A DNA stretch of 64,000 bases from positions 33,777,501 through 33,841,500 of the forward strand of contig NC_073361.2 in assembly GCF_027580225.2 (NCBI RefSeq). The letters are read 5' to 3'. Below the pieces are notes generated by a model, which saw only the letters and a list, made by a program, of their open reading frames with translations, searched no databases and was not told the DNA's origin. Both the position numbers and the translations under genes were made by a program. Shown here one piece after another: positions 1 to 13,039 of the stretch. Origin of the DNA: Misgurnus anguillicaudatus. Lineage: Eukaryota; Chordata; Actinopteri; Cypriniformes; Cobitidae. Position 1 is the first letter of the stretch, and every line of letters begins with the position of its first letter.

Positions 1-2040
1 TATTTTCATCTGTGATGTCTGTGGTGCTGAACTCAAGCTCCTCAGGTGTTAGTAGATCACCTGCACCTCATCAGCTCTGCTTAATTGTGACCTTTAACTA
101 ATTTACGCTGCTCTTAGTAGATTCTGTGGTTCATTATTAGCTGTTGCACCTGCGTTATTTAATTTGCGCCTTTTAGTAAATAACCCGTAGATATTACCAC
201 TCCCATCCCCAATTTTTTTGAATTGCAATCTCTCGCACTAATTTGCCCCGTTTAGTAAATCTGGTCCTAAATGTGTATAATGTCCTATGTAGTGCACTCA
301 CTATCAGCCACTTCATTACTCCATTAATGTCCCTCTGATGGCAGCAGACAACAAGACAGCACATAACATTATGTTTGAGAAAAGAACTGTGGTGAATTTT
401 GCCTTTATAGTCTGATGATTATCTTATAAATGGCATAAAATGGATAAAATGAAGTTGTGTGCACCTGCTTTTTTCTGACTGAACTGAATGATTAAGTAAA
501 ACTAATGCTGTTAGATTAAACCTGACACTAGTTTTTATTATACAAGACTATAAATAACCAGCAGCACTTTGCTGTTTTATATCATGAATAGGAGCTCAAA
601 TGCAAAAGCCTCTGAATGCCACCTTCGTCAATATGAGATATTGATATTAACCGAATGCTCTCGGGATGTATTATACGCTTATCAAATACTTTCGCTTCAA
701 TTTTTACCGGTTTGTTGGCAGAATCTGAGAAAAAATGCTCATTTACAAGAAAACATGTCTGAGAGAGAGTTTTGCATCTGAGCTCTGTTCAACGAATCTC
801 AAGATACAGTTCAGGTTCTTTCAGTTCATCATCATTCAACATGCAAAAGTCAAATAACAGTAACATTAGTCCTCTGTTCATCAGATCTGAGGTTTTATTA
901 ATGTCATACAGGATTAGTTTAATATCCAAGCTAATCTTATTAATACATGTAAACATATTTTTCAGGTCACATGTGATGTTTACTCAAATAGTTGGAATGT
1001 AAAGTGCACATTTTTCATGTAGTTCCTGAATTAATATAAACATTAATAATCATTAAACAATTAAAAATAATGTCAGAATACTGTTATTACTGCTCAATAA
1101 AGAAATCTATAAAAATGTAAGAAATGCAAATGAATACAGAGTTTAGCCTTTATAAGATCCGACTGTAATTCTGATCAAACTCTGTCCTTTTGTCCTCAAT
1201 ATTTTACAGCCCGTTTAAAACCCTGAGCAATCATGTTTATTAATGAGCTTTTAACAGTAAAACATTACACTCGCTGTTAACATAAAGATCACGCATACAA
1301 AATTTCATGCCAATGTCATCTGGTTCATAGCTGGATATTCAGATTTAATGTGGAAGATAACAGTTTCATTCAACCTCATGACATCACAGATCTTTGATGT
1401 TTTATTGTTAAAGCACATGACTTTCATCAACGCACATGATGAATTAAATGAAATAGTTTGAAACAAATGTAAATCTTTCATGTTTATCAACAAGAAAGTA
1501 AATGCATGTATTATTTACGCAAAGACGCCTTTCAAAATCCCACACAAACGTCTGAACGGTCTTTACACAGGAGTGAAATAATTCTGCTGTCATGCTGTAG
1601 ATTGCCTGTTAATGTTTCAACGCCTTTATCCTGCTTTCCAAATGCACTAATAGGCCATTTAAAAGCAATTACCTCTTTCATGTGAGCCTAAAATTAAATG
1701 TCAAGATCTCATTGTGCATTAGGTTAATGCTGAGCACACTGCTGATACCATTATAATGTGATGGCTGTTCTTCATGAAATCTACATTTTAACCCACTTTT
1801 CTGAGGAACACTAAACATGAAATAACCTGTACAAAACATTTGTGACTTATTGTTTTTGGCATAAAATCACCCTACATATTGTAAAGAACATAATTTGAAA
1901 ATATGAACTTGATATTTTTAATACTAACTGAGTAGGTCAGGTCAAAGATTGAAATAAATGAGTGTGCTCCACATATTAGATTATTCAACTTTAGTCTGGA
2001 TTTCACAAACCATGACTATAAGACAGGTGGATAAAGAAAT
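1..2040. other. AT-rich spacer, no gene seen
   Basis: Short open frames only. None shows coding-like composition or paired splice borders, apart from the weak open stretch at the extreme left edge on the minus strand. No recognisable repeat family stands out. Confidence 0.5.
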
Positions 2041-2046
2041 AATCAC

Positions 2047-3413
2047 CTGTTAAACACCATCACAAGCTCCATGAGGAATGAGATGAAAGTCCAGTAAAAG
2101 ACTGAAAGCTTATATTGATTCTGTTCCTCCCACATCATCAGCTTCTGCACCTTTAAATAAAACCCAAAAGCCAATTTCCTCACTGGTGTGACAGTAACAT
2201 AAATGTTTAATGCCAAAAACTTCCAGCACAAACACTGAAGTGAAAACAGCCGTACCATCTTGTAAAAATTTAATGCCAATCTCTCTCTCACACGATTCAG
2301 ACAGAATGTCAGTTTACATACTTATAGGTGTTTCCAATGACCTTCAATGATTTTCTCTACAGCTGAAAGATCTATCCGGTAATTCACTCCTATAATGTAT
2401 AATGTGTCCACTTTTCCAGTGAAAGAAACAATGGCACACCGCCACACTGCTTGTGGGTCTTTGTGTAAATGTAAATAGTGTAGTATTACAATGCTTATTG
2501 TGTAATTATGTTATTATTGTGTTCCTGCATAGAATATAAAAATAGCAGGACAAAAGGTAATGTGAACACACATACTGATAAAAAATGAATACCTTGTAAT
2601 GGACTATAAGCTATAAATGTAAATGCTATATGTAATGCTTATTAAATAGTCATGTAATTTTTTGAGATATTATCATGAATTTCCACATTTTTCGTGATCG
2701 TATAACGAATTCCTGTTTTCGTGTGATTGTCACGTATTGGTTACTCCACTGTTTTGTCCTATTTTTTTACCATTGTCACTTTGGTTTAGGGTTAGATTTA
2801 CATAAAATTACATCGGTACCCAAACCAAACTCTAACCCTACTGCCAGGCGACATATAAAAAAATTATTTAAAAAAATTGTAAAAGCCAATTATAAAGTGA
2901 CATTCTAATGCAGGTGCCAAATCTAACCCTAAACCGAAGCAACAATGGTTTAAAAATAGGAAAAAGCAGTTGCGTAACCAATTCGTGATAATCGCACAAA
3001 AACAGGAATTTGTTATACGATTACTAAAAAACACGGAAATTTGTGATAATATTACGAAAAAAGAATCAAAAAAATTACGTAACTATATCACAAAACCCCG
3101 TGAGACTGGAATTGTGAAAATAATGATGCAATCCAAAAATTGTTGATGGTCCTAAAAATTGAGTACAGTATGTCAAATATTTGTATTTTATGTTTATCTT
3201 CAGATGTTTTTCACAAACTTCATTAATTCATGAAGACAAAAACCCAGACTACAAATGAGGCTGAAGATTAAATTAGAACACAACAACTAAATGAAACAAC
3301 TTTACCTTTAATTTAAAAAGCTGAGCAAAAACAATCAATGTAGTCATTAAAAATTCATTTGGTTATCACTAAAGCTCACTTGAATTCGTTCTAGATCAAC
3401 AATTTCCTCTAAT

Positions 3414-3506
<93 letters not shown>

Positions 3507-6501
3507 ATACCGGAGATAAAGAAGAACATCTCAGCACTGTCTATCAGAGAGACTGAACACACTATCATAGTTGTTTAACCATGTGGAAATCACCTGTCCA
3601 TATAAATCCATCCATAAAATGATCTGTCTGATATAAATCTGAGTCATAATCACCTGTCAATCTGTCCAGGTTCCTCTAGAAACACATGAGAGTTTTCAAT
3701 CTGAGAGAATCGGAATGAAAATCCAATATGAAGCGATATGTTAAGGACAAATAAAGACCTCTCGTCGCCTGCAGCTCTTCTGAAGGTAAAATGTTTTCTG
3801 GTGTAGATCTGTCAGTGACGTTGTTTGCTTTTGCTGTTATTTGGTTATCTGGTCACTATGATTTGCCTGAGTTTTCCATGCATAGTCTTGCATTTCAGTT
3901 TTATGATAAGATGGTTAAATGGTTTTACTATAGTGAGTGATTTATTTGCGATAACAACCCGGCTGGCTGTACAATCCCGCTAGTTGCTATACAAGTAAAT
4001 ATATAGACATTTAACAGTTTGATTTGATATCTTTTAATAGCAATTTTTTAAGAAAAACAAACCTTCTGGAGGGAAACACATTTCCTAATGGGTGTAAGAT
4101 GAACATATGGCTTCTTGTATATGTTATTAACCAATCATATTCATACTGTATTATTCATTCGTAGGTATTAAACTGTCTGTTAATGACTCGCTCGCAGTAC
4201 CCGGGTAGGCTGTGCTAGTTTCAGGCGGTTGTTATCTCAGAATAAAATACCTTGTTATGACTAGCCAATCAGTACCAAGCATTATTGAGTGCAATGTAGT
4301 AATAATAATAATATACTAATAATAATAATATTAATAAAAGAATAAGGTGAACGAGGTTTCCCCCCAGTCAAACATGAAGGCCTCCTCATTCTGTATCTCT
4401 CATGCGCTGACCCTGAAGGTCATTATCATAGATATATATAAAGGCTAGATGTGTTATGTGGCAGAGTCTCTAACATCAACACATGGCGGCCATCTTACCA
4501 CAGGCACCTTGCTCACTTACTTTTTAAATGACCATAACTTGCTAATTTTTCTACCAATTTTGAAACGGTTTGGTTTCTTGCAAACGTTATTAACGTGGCT
4601 ATAATCCTGGATGCTTTAACATGTTTCATGAAAATTCTTTTTTTTGTATAAGTATGCAGTGTCATAGGTACATCTTTGACGTTTATAACAAACCAAACCA
4701 TATGAAAATCAGTAGAAAATTAAGCAAGTGAAGGTATGGTCATTTAAAAGTACCTGCACCATTAAAACTCAATGCTATGAGTGAGCGAGCTGACTGTGGT
4801 AAGATGGCCTAAAAAATGCGGACGTTTTACATCTAGACTTTATACATATCTATGGTCATTATAGTTATATAGCTGTAGTTATAATCTTATTGTTCACCTT
4901 CATGTCTTTAAAATCTCTGTTTTGTGTACTATGATTGAAATGACCTCATTGTTCATTTTCTATCATGTTTACTGTGCCAGTTTTGCCCGTTTAATACAAA
5001 ATATAAAAGTTAATTCGTAGTGAGACGTTACGAGCATAACCTTCAATCTCACACACACACAGACACACTGAACGGTCATCTGGGATAACGGCACGCAGAC
5101 ACGGACGTCCTTTAGTTACCTTTGATAATGGCCATCATTCACATCTGCAACGTCATAGCGCTCATGTAGGGCAGCAGATGAGAAGGTTAAGGGGCGTCTT
5201 AATCGTCTTAATGTGCCGGCGGCTTCCATCTAAGGCCGGGTAAAACAAGGTAAGTCAAAGACTCTCTGGTGCTCACCGCGGTAATGAGCATTATTATGAC
5301 AGAGCGGTCTACTATCATTGGTCATGTTAAACACAGACACGCTGGCATGTCCTCTCACCCGACACCGTTTCCCCTCAGATCACCCCAGAACTGTGACGTG
5401 AAACGTCTGGATGAATGTTGATCAAATGATCTCAAGCACACTATAAAAATAATAAGGTTTTAAAGTTTTCATTAAAATGATCGGTCTGTTATCTTGTTTC
5501 TCACCTTTATGAGATGTTCCAAAACCATTTGACCTCAGAAGGTTAAAACAGAAATGAGATAGTAGGTTATAGAAGTTAAATGTGCCGGTGACATTGAGCA
5601 CGATATAAGCATCATATTATACTATACCATACTCCACATATATGATGTCAATATGCTATATTTTAAGTGCACTACTGAAGTATTTCTGAAGTGTAAGAAA
5701 CAGACTAAACTGAAGTCATTATTTGTTAAAAATCTCATTGTCCACTGGAGATTTTAAATCTCATACAGACAAAATAAAACCTTTTATATCAAACATTAAA
5801 AGTTTTCAGCTCAGTTTGATGTTAACTTTAGTTCAGATGGCATCTTACCTTTAAGTGCTTTGAGAACATCACATCATGGATGTCATGAAACTGAATCTGA
5901 TGATTTAACTGAAACACACAGAGAGAAAATAACAGTGAGATTTGAGTTGTTGTAACCAGAAAATGTTAAGTGAATAACAATTTAAAACTGTTTCTCCTTT
6001 CACTGGACTTCAGAGGACCTAAATATACACTACTCAATAGCATCAGTCCTTAAACAAACATGGCTTCTCGAGAGAGAAATCACAGATAATTACTGTAGCA
6101 AACTTCAGATGCTGAAGTTCTTTACGGTATCTGTGTGAATGCACGCACAGATTTAGGAAAATCATTGTGAACGTTCCAAAAATCAAATAATCCTGGATGC
6201 ATCTTCCGTGTATTGTCCGTAATCTCTGTGTGAAAAGGACTAAAGAAGAAGAAAGGTGAGAAAATGATGACGATGGGTTTTTGGGGGGCAAACTGTGCTT
6301 ATTTATAATGGTCCATATATGTTTCATTCTGATTTAAACATTATAAACAATTAAAGAGAATTGAAATGATACTTTATTGTAAAACATTAACTAGCAGTGA
6401 GAACTAAACCAGTCATAAAATAACTTAGTATTTATGTATTACATGAAACATGTATTTGTGCTCAAAGCCACAGCACAGTTAAATCTCTCTCTCTTTCTCT
6501 T

Positions 6502-6574
<73 letters not shown>

Positions 6575-7416
6575 GTCTTCTCACCCCTGCTAACAGTGGT
6601 GATAAACAAACAGTGTCAGTGTTTGAAAGGCTCAGCGTGTGTGTTTGGCTCTCAGACAGCAGATGAGTTTCTCTTCTCTAAAGATGGAGTCTACGTCAAG
6701 AGTTAACAAACAAATCTGACTGTAGAGGTGTGAATGTCACCACAAACTGTGATTTGGAAATTTACTGCAATTGCATTTATCAAAATATTAGCAACAACTA
6801 AACGTGTTTGCACATGACATAAAGTATTATAAAAAATACAGCTCATAGGCTATATACTTTTTGTTTGATATTGTTTATATTTGTTAATCTTTTGATCTTT
6901 ATAGGCTATATAATATATAATGAGAGCTGCAGAGATGATAAGAATAATCTGCTGAAAAAAGTTGAATAGCTGAAGTCTTGAGGGGTTTTACCTGCTAAAG
7001 TTAACAGTTTTTGGTTCCCATAGGGTTAGTTTTTTAAGTTCACACAACGTTGTTATTTGGTAAAAAAAACTAAAAGTTTGCTGGATTAATCTCAGATAAG
7101 ATTAATAATGCAGAACGACAGAAACACACAATTTCATGACAAGATTTAGTTTTTGCACTTGTACGAGCAATAATAAAACATTGCCTGACGTGCACGAGTC
7201 AAATGAAAAATATTCACACAAGTCACAGTCACAGATGGTTTTGTTCTCCTAATGTTTTAGTGTAAATCTCAGTTTCACACATTAATAAAACAAACATTCT
7301 TGGATTTATATTCAGCTGTGTCTCACCTGAGTAACTGCTGACAGCACGACGACCATCTGAAAGCTCGTGGCGCGGTGTTTTACGTCATCGTGTTTACGTT
7401 CGCTGCGTGACATCAT
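2047..7416 (-). CDS. Candidate exon chain of an unrecognised gene (weak)
   Basis: Three minus-strand segments have canonical splice borders and join in phase. The first is 7416-7327: it opens with two Met codons in a CpG-rich patch with CRE-like TTACGTCA, reads 30 codons (MMSRSERKHDD at the start) and ends CAG|GTGAGA. The second is 5908-5849: it follows an acceptor CAG, reads 20 codons (ending HDVMFSKHLK) and ends AAG|GTAAGA. The third is 2150-2047: it follows TTTAAAG, contains a hydrophobic stretch (FYWTFISFLMELVMVF) that could span a membrane, and ends AACAG|GTGATT. A further open stretch lies at 48-1 (LLTPEELEFSTTDITDEN) but its phase does not connect directly. I recognise no family. The chain may be chance: short open exons with plausible borders are common in AT-rich spacer. 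If real, the gene runs leftwards out of the window, downstream of xylb on the same strand. Confidence 0.22.
2646..3092. repeat. Inverted-repeat element, about 450 bp
   Basis: The left arm (about 100 bp from 2646) and the right arm (ending near 3092) are imperfect reverse complements. They share blocks such as CGTATAACGAATTCCTGTTT on the left against AAACAGGAATTTGTTATACG on the right, and the same holds for the outer GTAATTTTTT/AAAAAATTAC. The middle contains two opposed copies of a GGTTAGGGTTAGAT-type stretch. This is the structure of a non-autonomous foldback or MITE element. There is no transposase frame. Confidence 0.75.
3417..3503. repeat. (CT)n microsatellite
   Basis: About 43 uninterrupted CT units. 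On the minus strand it reads as an Arg-Glu repeat inside a 73-codon open frame, which is a product of the microsatellite rather than evidence of a gene. Confidence 0.97.
4418..4862. repeat. Terminal-inverted-repeat element (MITE-like)
   Basis: The left end (GGTCATTATCATAGATATAT, then the TCTAGATG region, then GGCCATCTTACCACAG) is matched in reverse at the right end (CTGTGGTAAGATGGCC ... CATCTAGACTTTATA ... ATCTATGGTCATT). A second inner pair (CATTTAAAAAGTA against its complement near 4740) extends the stem. A 62-codon minus-strand frame at 4513-4701 lies inside and is not a credible gene. Confidence 0.7.
6483..6571. repeat. (CT)n microsatellite, imperfect start
   Basis: A second long CT tract 3 kb from the first. 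The first 25 bases contain TTTCTCTTTTT interruptions, then about 30 clean CT units. The plus-strand Ser-Leu frame across it is a repeat artefact. Confidence 0.97.
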
Positions 7417-7865
7417 GTGCAAACGGGATAAATCCACCAAATTGCAAATTAAATAAACCCAAAATTAGCCTAATGATCGTAACTCAAAAACTAAAACTAA
7501 TTACATGACACTCCCATACACATTTACAGTCACTGTTATGCATTACACACATTTTTCTATAAAGTAAAATCGCACGATTGTCATGGATCGCGCTGTCCCT
7601 TACAAAAATAAAAAAAATTCTACATATTACTACACAGTAACCATGGTGTAACTATGTTTTTTTGTCAAAATCATGGTTATTTTGTGGTTACCACCATGGT
7701 TACAGTAATCTTTTTTTTTTTAGTAAAACTATGGTTTATTTTCATTAAGTGCTCTTTCAACTGAAGTATTTTCTTTTTCATTGTGCAAAATTTGTTTTCA
7801 TGCAGGTCTGTCTGCTGTTGATTGTAAAAAATAAGCAATATATACTTTTACTAATATTTGATGTT

Positions 7866-8175
7866 ATCCCAGCAGGCATATCCCTGCTAAAAACCAATAG
7901 ACACCATCACAGAAATTCTATTGGATTTATTGGTTTTAATGGGAATTGTATTGGTTGTATTGGAAACTATGGTTTCTATGGGTCTCTACTGGTATGTATT
8001 GGTTCTATTGGTGGGGCCATTAAATTCTAATGGAATATGTCTCAAAACACACTACAAAAAGGAATTTTGTAGGAATTTTGTAGTGGTTTTAATGGTAAAA
8101 GCTAATGGTTCATATTGGTATTTTAATGGAAACCATTAGGAATTTCTGTAATGGTTTTATTGTATTTTTCGGCAG
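7866..8175. repeat. ATTGG-rich dispersed repeat
   Basis: A stretch dense in ATTGG/AATGG words. It starts at CCCAGCAGGCATATCCCTGC and ends at TTTTCGGCAGGGATG, and carries repeated phrases (TTCTATTGG, TTTTAATGG, GAAACCATTAGG). It looks like an internally repetitive element. Two overlapping open frames across it are low-complexity by-products. A short ACCATGGTTAC-type inverted motif lies just before it at 7640-7740. Confidence 0.5.
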
Positions 8176-10204
8176 GGATGACCGACCTTTAACGTTGAAT
8201 TTTTTTTAAATAAGGTCTGTGGTTTAATGTTGAATAAATTTGCAAAATCAAAAGGTAATTCAACGTTGATTCAACCTTGTCCTTGACTTTGATTCAACGA
8301 TGAATCAACATTGAAATGCCTGAGTAAATTATACAGTTTTACCTTCAAGTTTCACACAAAAATAGGAGGAAAACAGTGTTGCACAATCATAATAAGTAAT
8401 TTAACCCAGATGTTAAAGTTAACATCAGCCCACATGTGCATAAAGAAGATTTGACAGCAGTAAATAAAAACTTGAATTCAGAGTTTCCACATCACTGCTT
8501 GTCCAGGAGACAGACCAGTTTACCATCATACATCAAATATTTACCAAACCATCATTAAACAAATCCATATATGCTTCTAAATTAATAACATAATGAAATA
8601 ATGTAATAACTTACGCTGAGGCGAACTCATACAGCAGGTGTCTCCATATGGATGTTATCTGATGGATTGAAAATGTAATGAGGTTTGACATATTTTGAAA
8701 GTTGATCTGTCAGCAGTATTTATAACTCTCTGAAGGTCATTACCAACCCGCAACAACATTAAACTAAAAGAAACGTTTGCATTACCTACTATAGATCAAT
8801 GCTTTCTCAACACTGTGTAATATAACATATTAATAACAGGTCAGGTGTGTTAATAAAGCAAACCATTGGGAATACTGTATGATATTAATTCTGTTTCTGA
8901 AGGAAATGATAGTTGGATCACAATGTCAAGTGCAATGTGTTCAACTTGATCTTCCATGACCAGAGGATTATATCAACCAGAAATAAAATAAAACCAACAA
9001 AAACTCACCCTGCCAATAGTCTTCATCACCAAAATAACTTCAGACCATTCATCAAAGTAAACATGCAGACACATTTCACATGTGTAATGTATGTTTGGTT
9101 TATGTATTTTATTTTGTATCTTAATGATGTCACTTCCTGTCCATGTTCTTCTGTCTCTATTGTGTTCAGGGGTTTGTTGACAGAGATGAGGTTGTGTATT
9201 TATCTCACACACAACACAATTACACATCAGAGAGAATCAGAGGTTATCTTATGAATGATGCTGTAACAGGACCGTCTCACAGGACATTAAAGAAGATTCT
9301 GCAGTCTATAACTCTTCAGACTGACACTATGACGATACGTGTGCTGCTGCATCAGCTTGCTAGATGACATTGATTTATCTGGAATGGCATGCTGTCTGTC
9401 TCAGGCGCACACGACATGCTAATGCCTTAAAATCAAATCAAATGTGACACCTTCATTGATTTGGAAATGTTGAATGCCAGACTGAGCATTATTATCTACA
9501 ACAGAATGCTTTAAAGATACAGTAAACACAAAATATCTGTCTGAAGTTAGCGTTTAACACTTAACTTATGATTATCAGAAGACGTGATTGTGTTTTATTC
9601 TAAAATATGAAACATCTGGTAGAATATAAAATGAACATGTATAGATTAGATGTCTCATGTCTCGGCAGAAATGTTTGATTGCCTAGTGAGATCTGGCTTT
9701 TGAATGCAGACTTGGCAAATATATCGAGATTTCCTCTGAAACTTAAAAACTCAATTTATTTGAACACTAACATGTTCTCTGAGCAAAATCAACGCATGAT
9801 CAGATCACAAAGGAAGAGCTATTGACCTCCCGATTTATTCAATGGCCAGCCAGCATCCCGTTACCATGGAAACCAGTTTGAGGATCACAAGGAGGTTACA
9901 CACAGGTGTCTCATCCCCCCACGCGCGCGCACACACACACAGACACAGACACACAACAAATACACACACAGAGTCTTTTTAGACCTTTGAATCTATGGAA
10001 TCGATTAAGGTTGTTTCTTTCCTGTTCTTCTTTACTGTAAAACACTGAATGCAGAAGTCCTTAAATCAAACCCATATAATCCTCAAAGAGCATAAGATCG
10101 CCCATAAGAGCTGAAGAATGTGTGTTTGAATCTTTCTCTCTTTATATTGATCTAAAATCACTTCTGATCTTTGTTGTACCCTGTAGATGTGAATATGGTG
10201 AGTT

Positions 10205-11240
10205 TATCTCTTGATCTGTTTAGAAATATAATTATAAAACGGCCCGTTCTGGCTCTTCATTCTGATTGGTTGAAACACATTCTAAGAGTGATAAAATACC
10301 TCGGTAACCCCACGGTTCAGACTTACATAAGTATCACTGCGCCACTGTTGCTGCGTACTGATTTATGAAAATAAAACACCACAGTCTTTAATCATATTTT
10401 TTATTTTTCTACAATTGCACAATTAAAGCCGATATCCAGATAAATGTCAATAAATATTGTTGAGTCATCTCGTCGATAAAGAGAAAACGTTCCCTGAGGA
10501 GTTTCTAACTCAAATTCATATTTCCGCTATTATCCACTGGGTGGCGATCTTACCCAACTTAAACACTGACGCATTCTCTCAACACTAAAAACACCGTGTC
10601 AGTTTTGATGGCTTTGAATCTGATCTCTTACAAAGGTTCTTCACAAAAATGGAATTAACTCCGCTTTTTAGCTGAAAATTTGAGAGGTGATAAGAGAACA
10701 AATGAAGGTAGGATGAAACGTCTGTTCTTTCATTGGATATTTTATGTTAATTTAAAGAAGACCATTTTTCTGCAAGGCATTAAACTAAAACTGGGTGGCT
10801 ACTTAAAAAAAAACGCTGACGTGGAAAGAGTTAAAGTTAAGCATGCTTCCAAGCATTTTTGATAATCACTTCAACAGTTGCACAATATAAATGTTAATGT
10901 ATTAGATGAAACACCACATTCTTAAATCATATTTTCATTGTGTCTTTGCTGCATCTGTGTTGGTTGGGAACTGCGCTCTGTTGCAGCCACACTTGATTCT
11001 GAGGAACTACTTTGTTTGGTGGAAGACTAATATTTGAACTAATATAATTACAACTTATTTGTGTTTTATTTTACGAAATCCCGCTAACGTTATGCATATG
11101 AAGTAACCGTTTTATAAACGCAATAAACCCCGCAAAGCAGTGGGGTTACAGTGTATTTTATAACAGCTAATGGGGTTTTAGGCACGACGCGAAGCGGATG
11201 CACTGGTAACCCACTGCTTCTTGGGGCTTATTGCTTTAAT
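10205..11240. repeat. Composite repeat ending in a 115-bp palindrome
   Basis: The segment starts near TATAAAACGGCCCG with the phrase CTTCATTCTGATTGGTTG, seen in related form at 39.45, 39.69 and 51.02 kb. It ends with a strong hairpin at 11120-11234: GCAATAAACCCCGCAAAGCA on the left pairs with TGCTTCTTGGGGCTTATTGC on the right, and GTGGGGTTACAGTG pairs with CACTGGTAACCCAC. The layout (unique-looking middle, palindrome at one side) resembles the 34.9-36.3 kb element. Outer limits are estimates. Confidence 0.5.
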
Positions 11241-11508
11241 CTACACTTTCAAAAATGGGAAAGAAATATACATAGACGATTTAGTATGACTTTCATTTTA
11301 TAATTTATTTATTAATTCTTATAAAGCTGAAGAGAAAAAGGCAATGCTGTGTTTTACAAATCTCCAGCAGGTCTGGTTATTTAATCACAAAAGATGGAAA
11401 TGAGAAACTTTATTTTACCTGTATAGGACCAGCACTGATCAACACATTTATTTTCTCTCTCTCTCAGACCCGGTGGAGTCAGATGTCCAGCTGATGGTCA
11501 CTAATACC

Positions 11509-11640
11509 CAACATACATTTATGCATTTGGCAGACACATTCAAAGCAAAGTGCATTCAAACAATACATTTGATCAGTATGTGTGTGAATCAAACCCAAGA
11601 CCTTTAACACTGCTAACACAATGCTTCACCAACACAACCA
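11509..11640 (+). repeat. Common teleost dispersed repeat fragment (SINE-like)
   Basis: Contains the phrase ATTTATGCATTTGGCAGACA followed by a degenerate TTCAAAGCAAAGTGCATT, then CAAACCCAAGACCTTTAACACT. I recognise this from many fish genomes as a SINE-type dispersed sequence. The copy is diverged. A neat CTCTCTCTCAG just before it at 11455-11466 is not part of a supported exon. Confidence 0.5.
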
Positions 11641-11800
11641 ACATCATCCATCAGGAGAGGCGTTGAATCTGTTACAGATGTGAAGTGTAAGAGTTCACTT
11701 TAACATCAGACTCATTTGAAGTACAGACACTACAGACATTACATTAAATAAATAAGATCTTTTCTATAGAGGCACACAATGACCTGCACATAAACATTTA

Positions 11801-12023
11801 GGGACAGTTTCCCAGACAGGGCCTAGTCCCAGACTAAAATACATGTTTAAACTGCCTTCATTTAAAAACATCTTGCCCTGACATATCTTAACATATATCA
11901 GTGTCATTGTTTTGTCTCAAGATGCACAACAAGATTGTTTTATGTGAGGTATGTTTGTAAAAAACTACTTAAATGTCCTAATATATCCTGGATTAATCTA
12001 AACCCTGTCTGGGAAACTGCCCC
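11801..12023. repeat. MITE with TTTCCCAGACAGG ends, copy 1
   Basis: Ends are inverted: GGGACAGTTTCCCAGACAGG at the left and CCCTGTCTGGGAAACTGCCC at the right. The middle carries CCTAGTCCCAGACTAAAAT, TTGTCTCAAGATGCACA and GGTATGTTTGTAAAAA. Copies of the same family lie at 43402-43640, 45687-45919 and 52975-53196, with an end-less fragment at 40825-40985. Confidence 0.85.
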
Positions 12024-13039
12024 TAAAGTTTAAAGAGTTAAAAAGGCAACTTACTAGTGATTGTTTCACATAAAAGTTATAAAGCTAAACTCATATAATA
12101 GAGACTGTTAATAAGATAAAGCAGCACTGAAGCAGGTGAACCTGAATCTCTGGTGAGAACTCAGCAGGTTTGTTTCTGATTCAAGCGCTGCTGCTTTGAC
12201 TCCTGCTGAAATGACCATCTGTGTTGTTTTGAATCATTTCTGAACTGAATCACACTGCTGTGATGTTTATAACTTCTGCATCACAGGGATATACAGTACT
12301 GTACATATCTACACATGAACAATTCATCACACGCTCAGAGATTAGTACTGAACAACTGAAATGTTATGACACATCATTTAGTTTCATAAACCTCCTGAAA
12401 GTAACCAGTCCACATATACTGCATTTATCATCCAAATTTGTGTAAAATATGCAAGACTTTTTTATGTTTAATTTTTACATGAACCGCATTTAAAATCAAA
12501 CTTTTTCACTGTAATGCAACTTTCATGTAAAAAAAAATTATCTTTTAGAAATGGAAATTAATTTAACTTTTGTCTGAGAAAAAGCCCCTAATGTATCTAT
12601 GATTTTCCATTAAACATGGCAGGCAGAATTTTAAACACCTAACATCCCATACTAAGAGACCTAAAAGACCAAAATGATTGTCTTCTTTGTACAATTAACT
12701 CTACAAAAAACACATCATGTTACCCAGGTGAATAAAGTACACTTCCATAGTGTACTTAAGTGCTCTATTTTCACATACTAATTTTGTAATTAATATACTT
12801 AAAAATCTTTTTTAGTACTACTTAAGATAATCTTAAGAACATCTAGTGTACGTCTATGTGCTATTTTGAGAAGCCATGAATATGAACCAACATCTGCTAA
12901 AATGTTTAAAAGATATATTTCTTGTAGTAAATTTAAATTTCCTTTGTATGAAAGTTGTGTTCAAGTTAATTGAAATTGTAAATATATGTTTTAAGTGAAA
13001 AAAGCTTGTCAAGTATGCCACACATACTCAAAATGTGAC

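Noticed and set aside
3347..3568. Minus-strand frame with a long Arg-Glu repeat
   Set aside because: The repeat is the (CT)n microsatellite read as protein. The flanks have no family match and no pyrimidine tract for splicing.
8600..8643. Minus-strand exon-like segment reading ITSIWRHLLYEFAS with a GTAAGT donor
   Set aside because: Isolated, only about 44 bases, and no partner exon found; chance is likely.
8913..9367. Overlapping plus-strand frames, one following a TTGTGTTCAG acceptor-like site
   Set aside because: No recognisable domain, no donor partner and no neighbouring exon in phase.
11455..11520. Strong CTCTCTCTCAG acceptor on the plus strand
   Set aside because: The following sequence is a SINE-like repeat with early stops in every plausible join.
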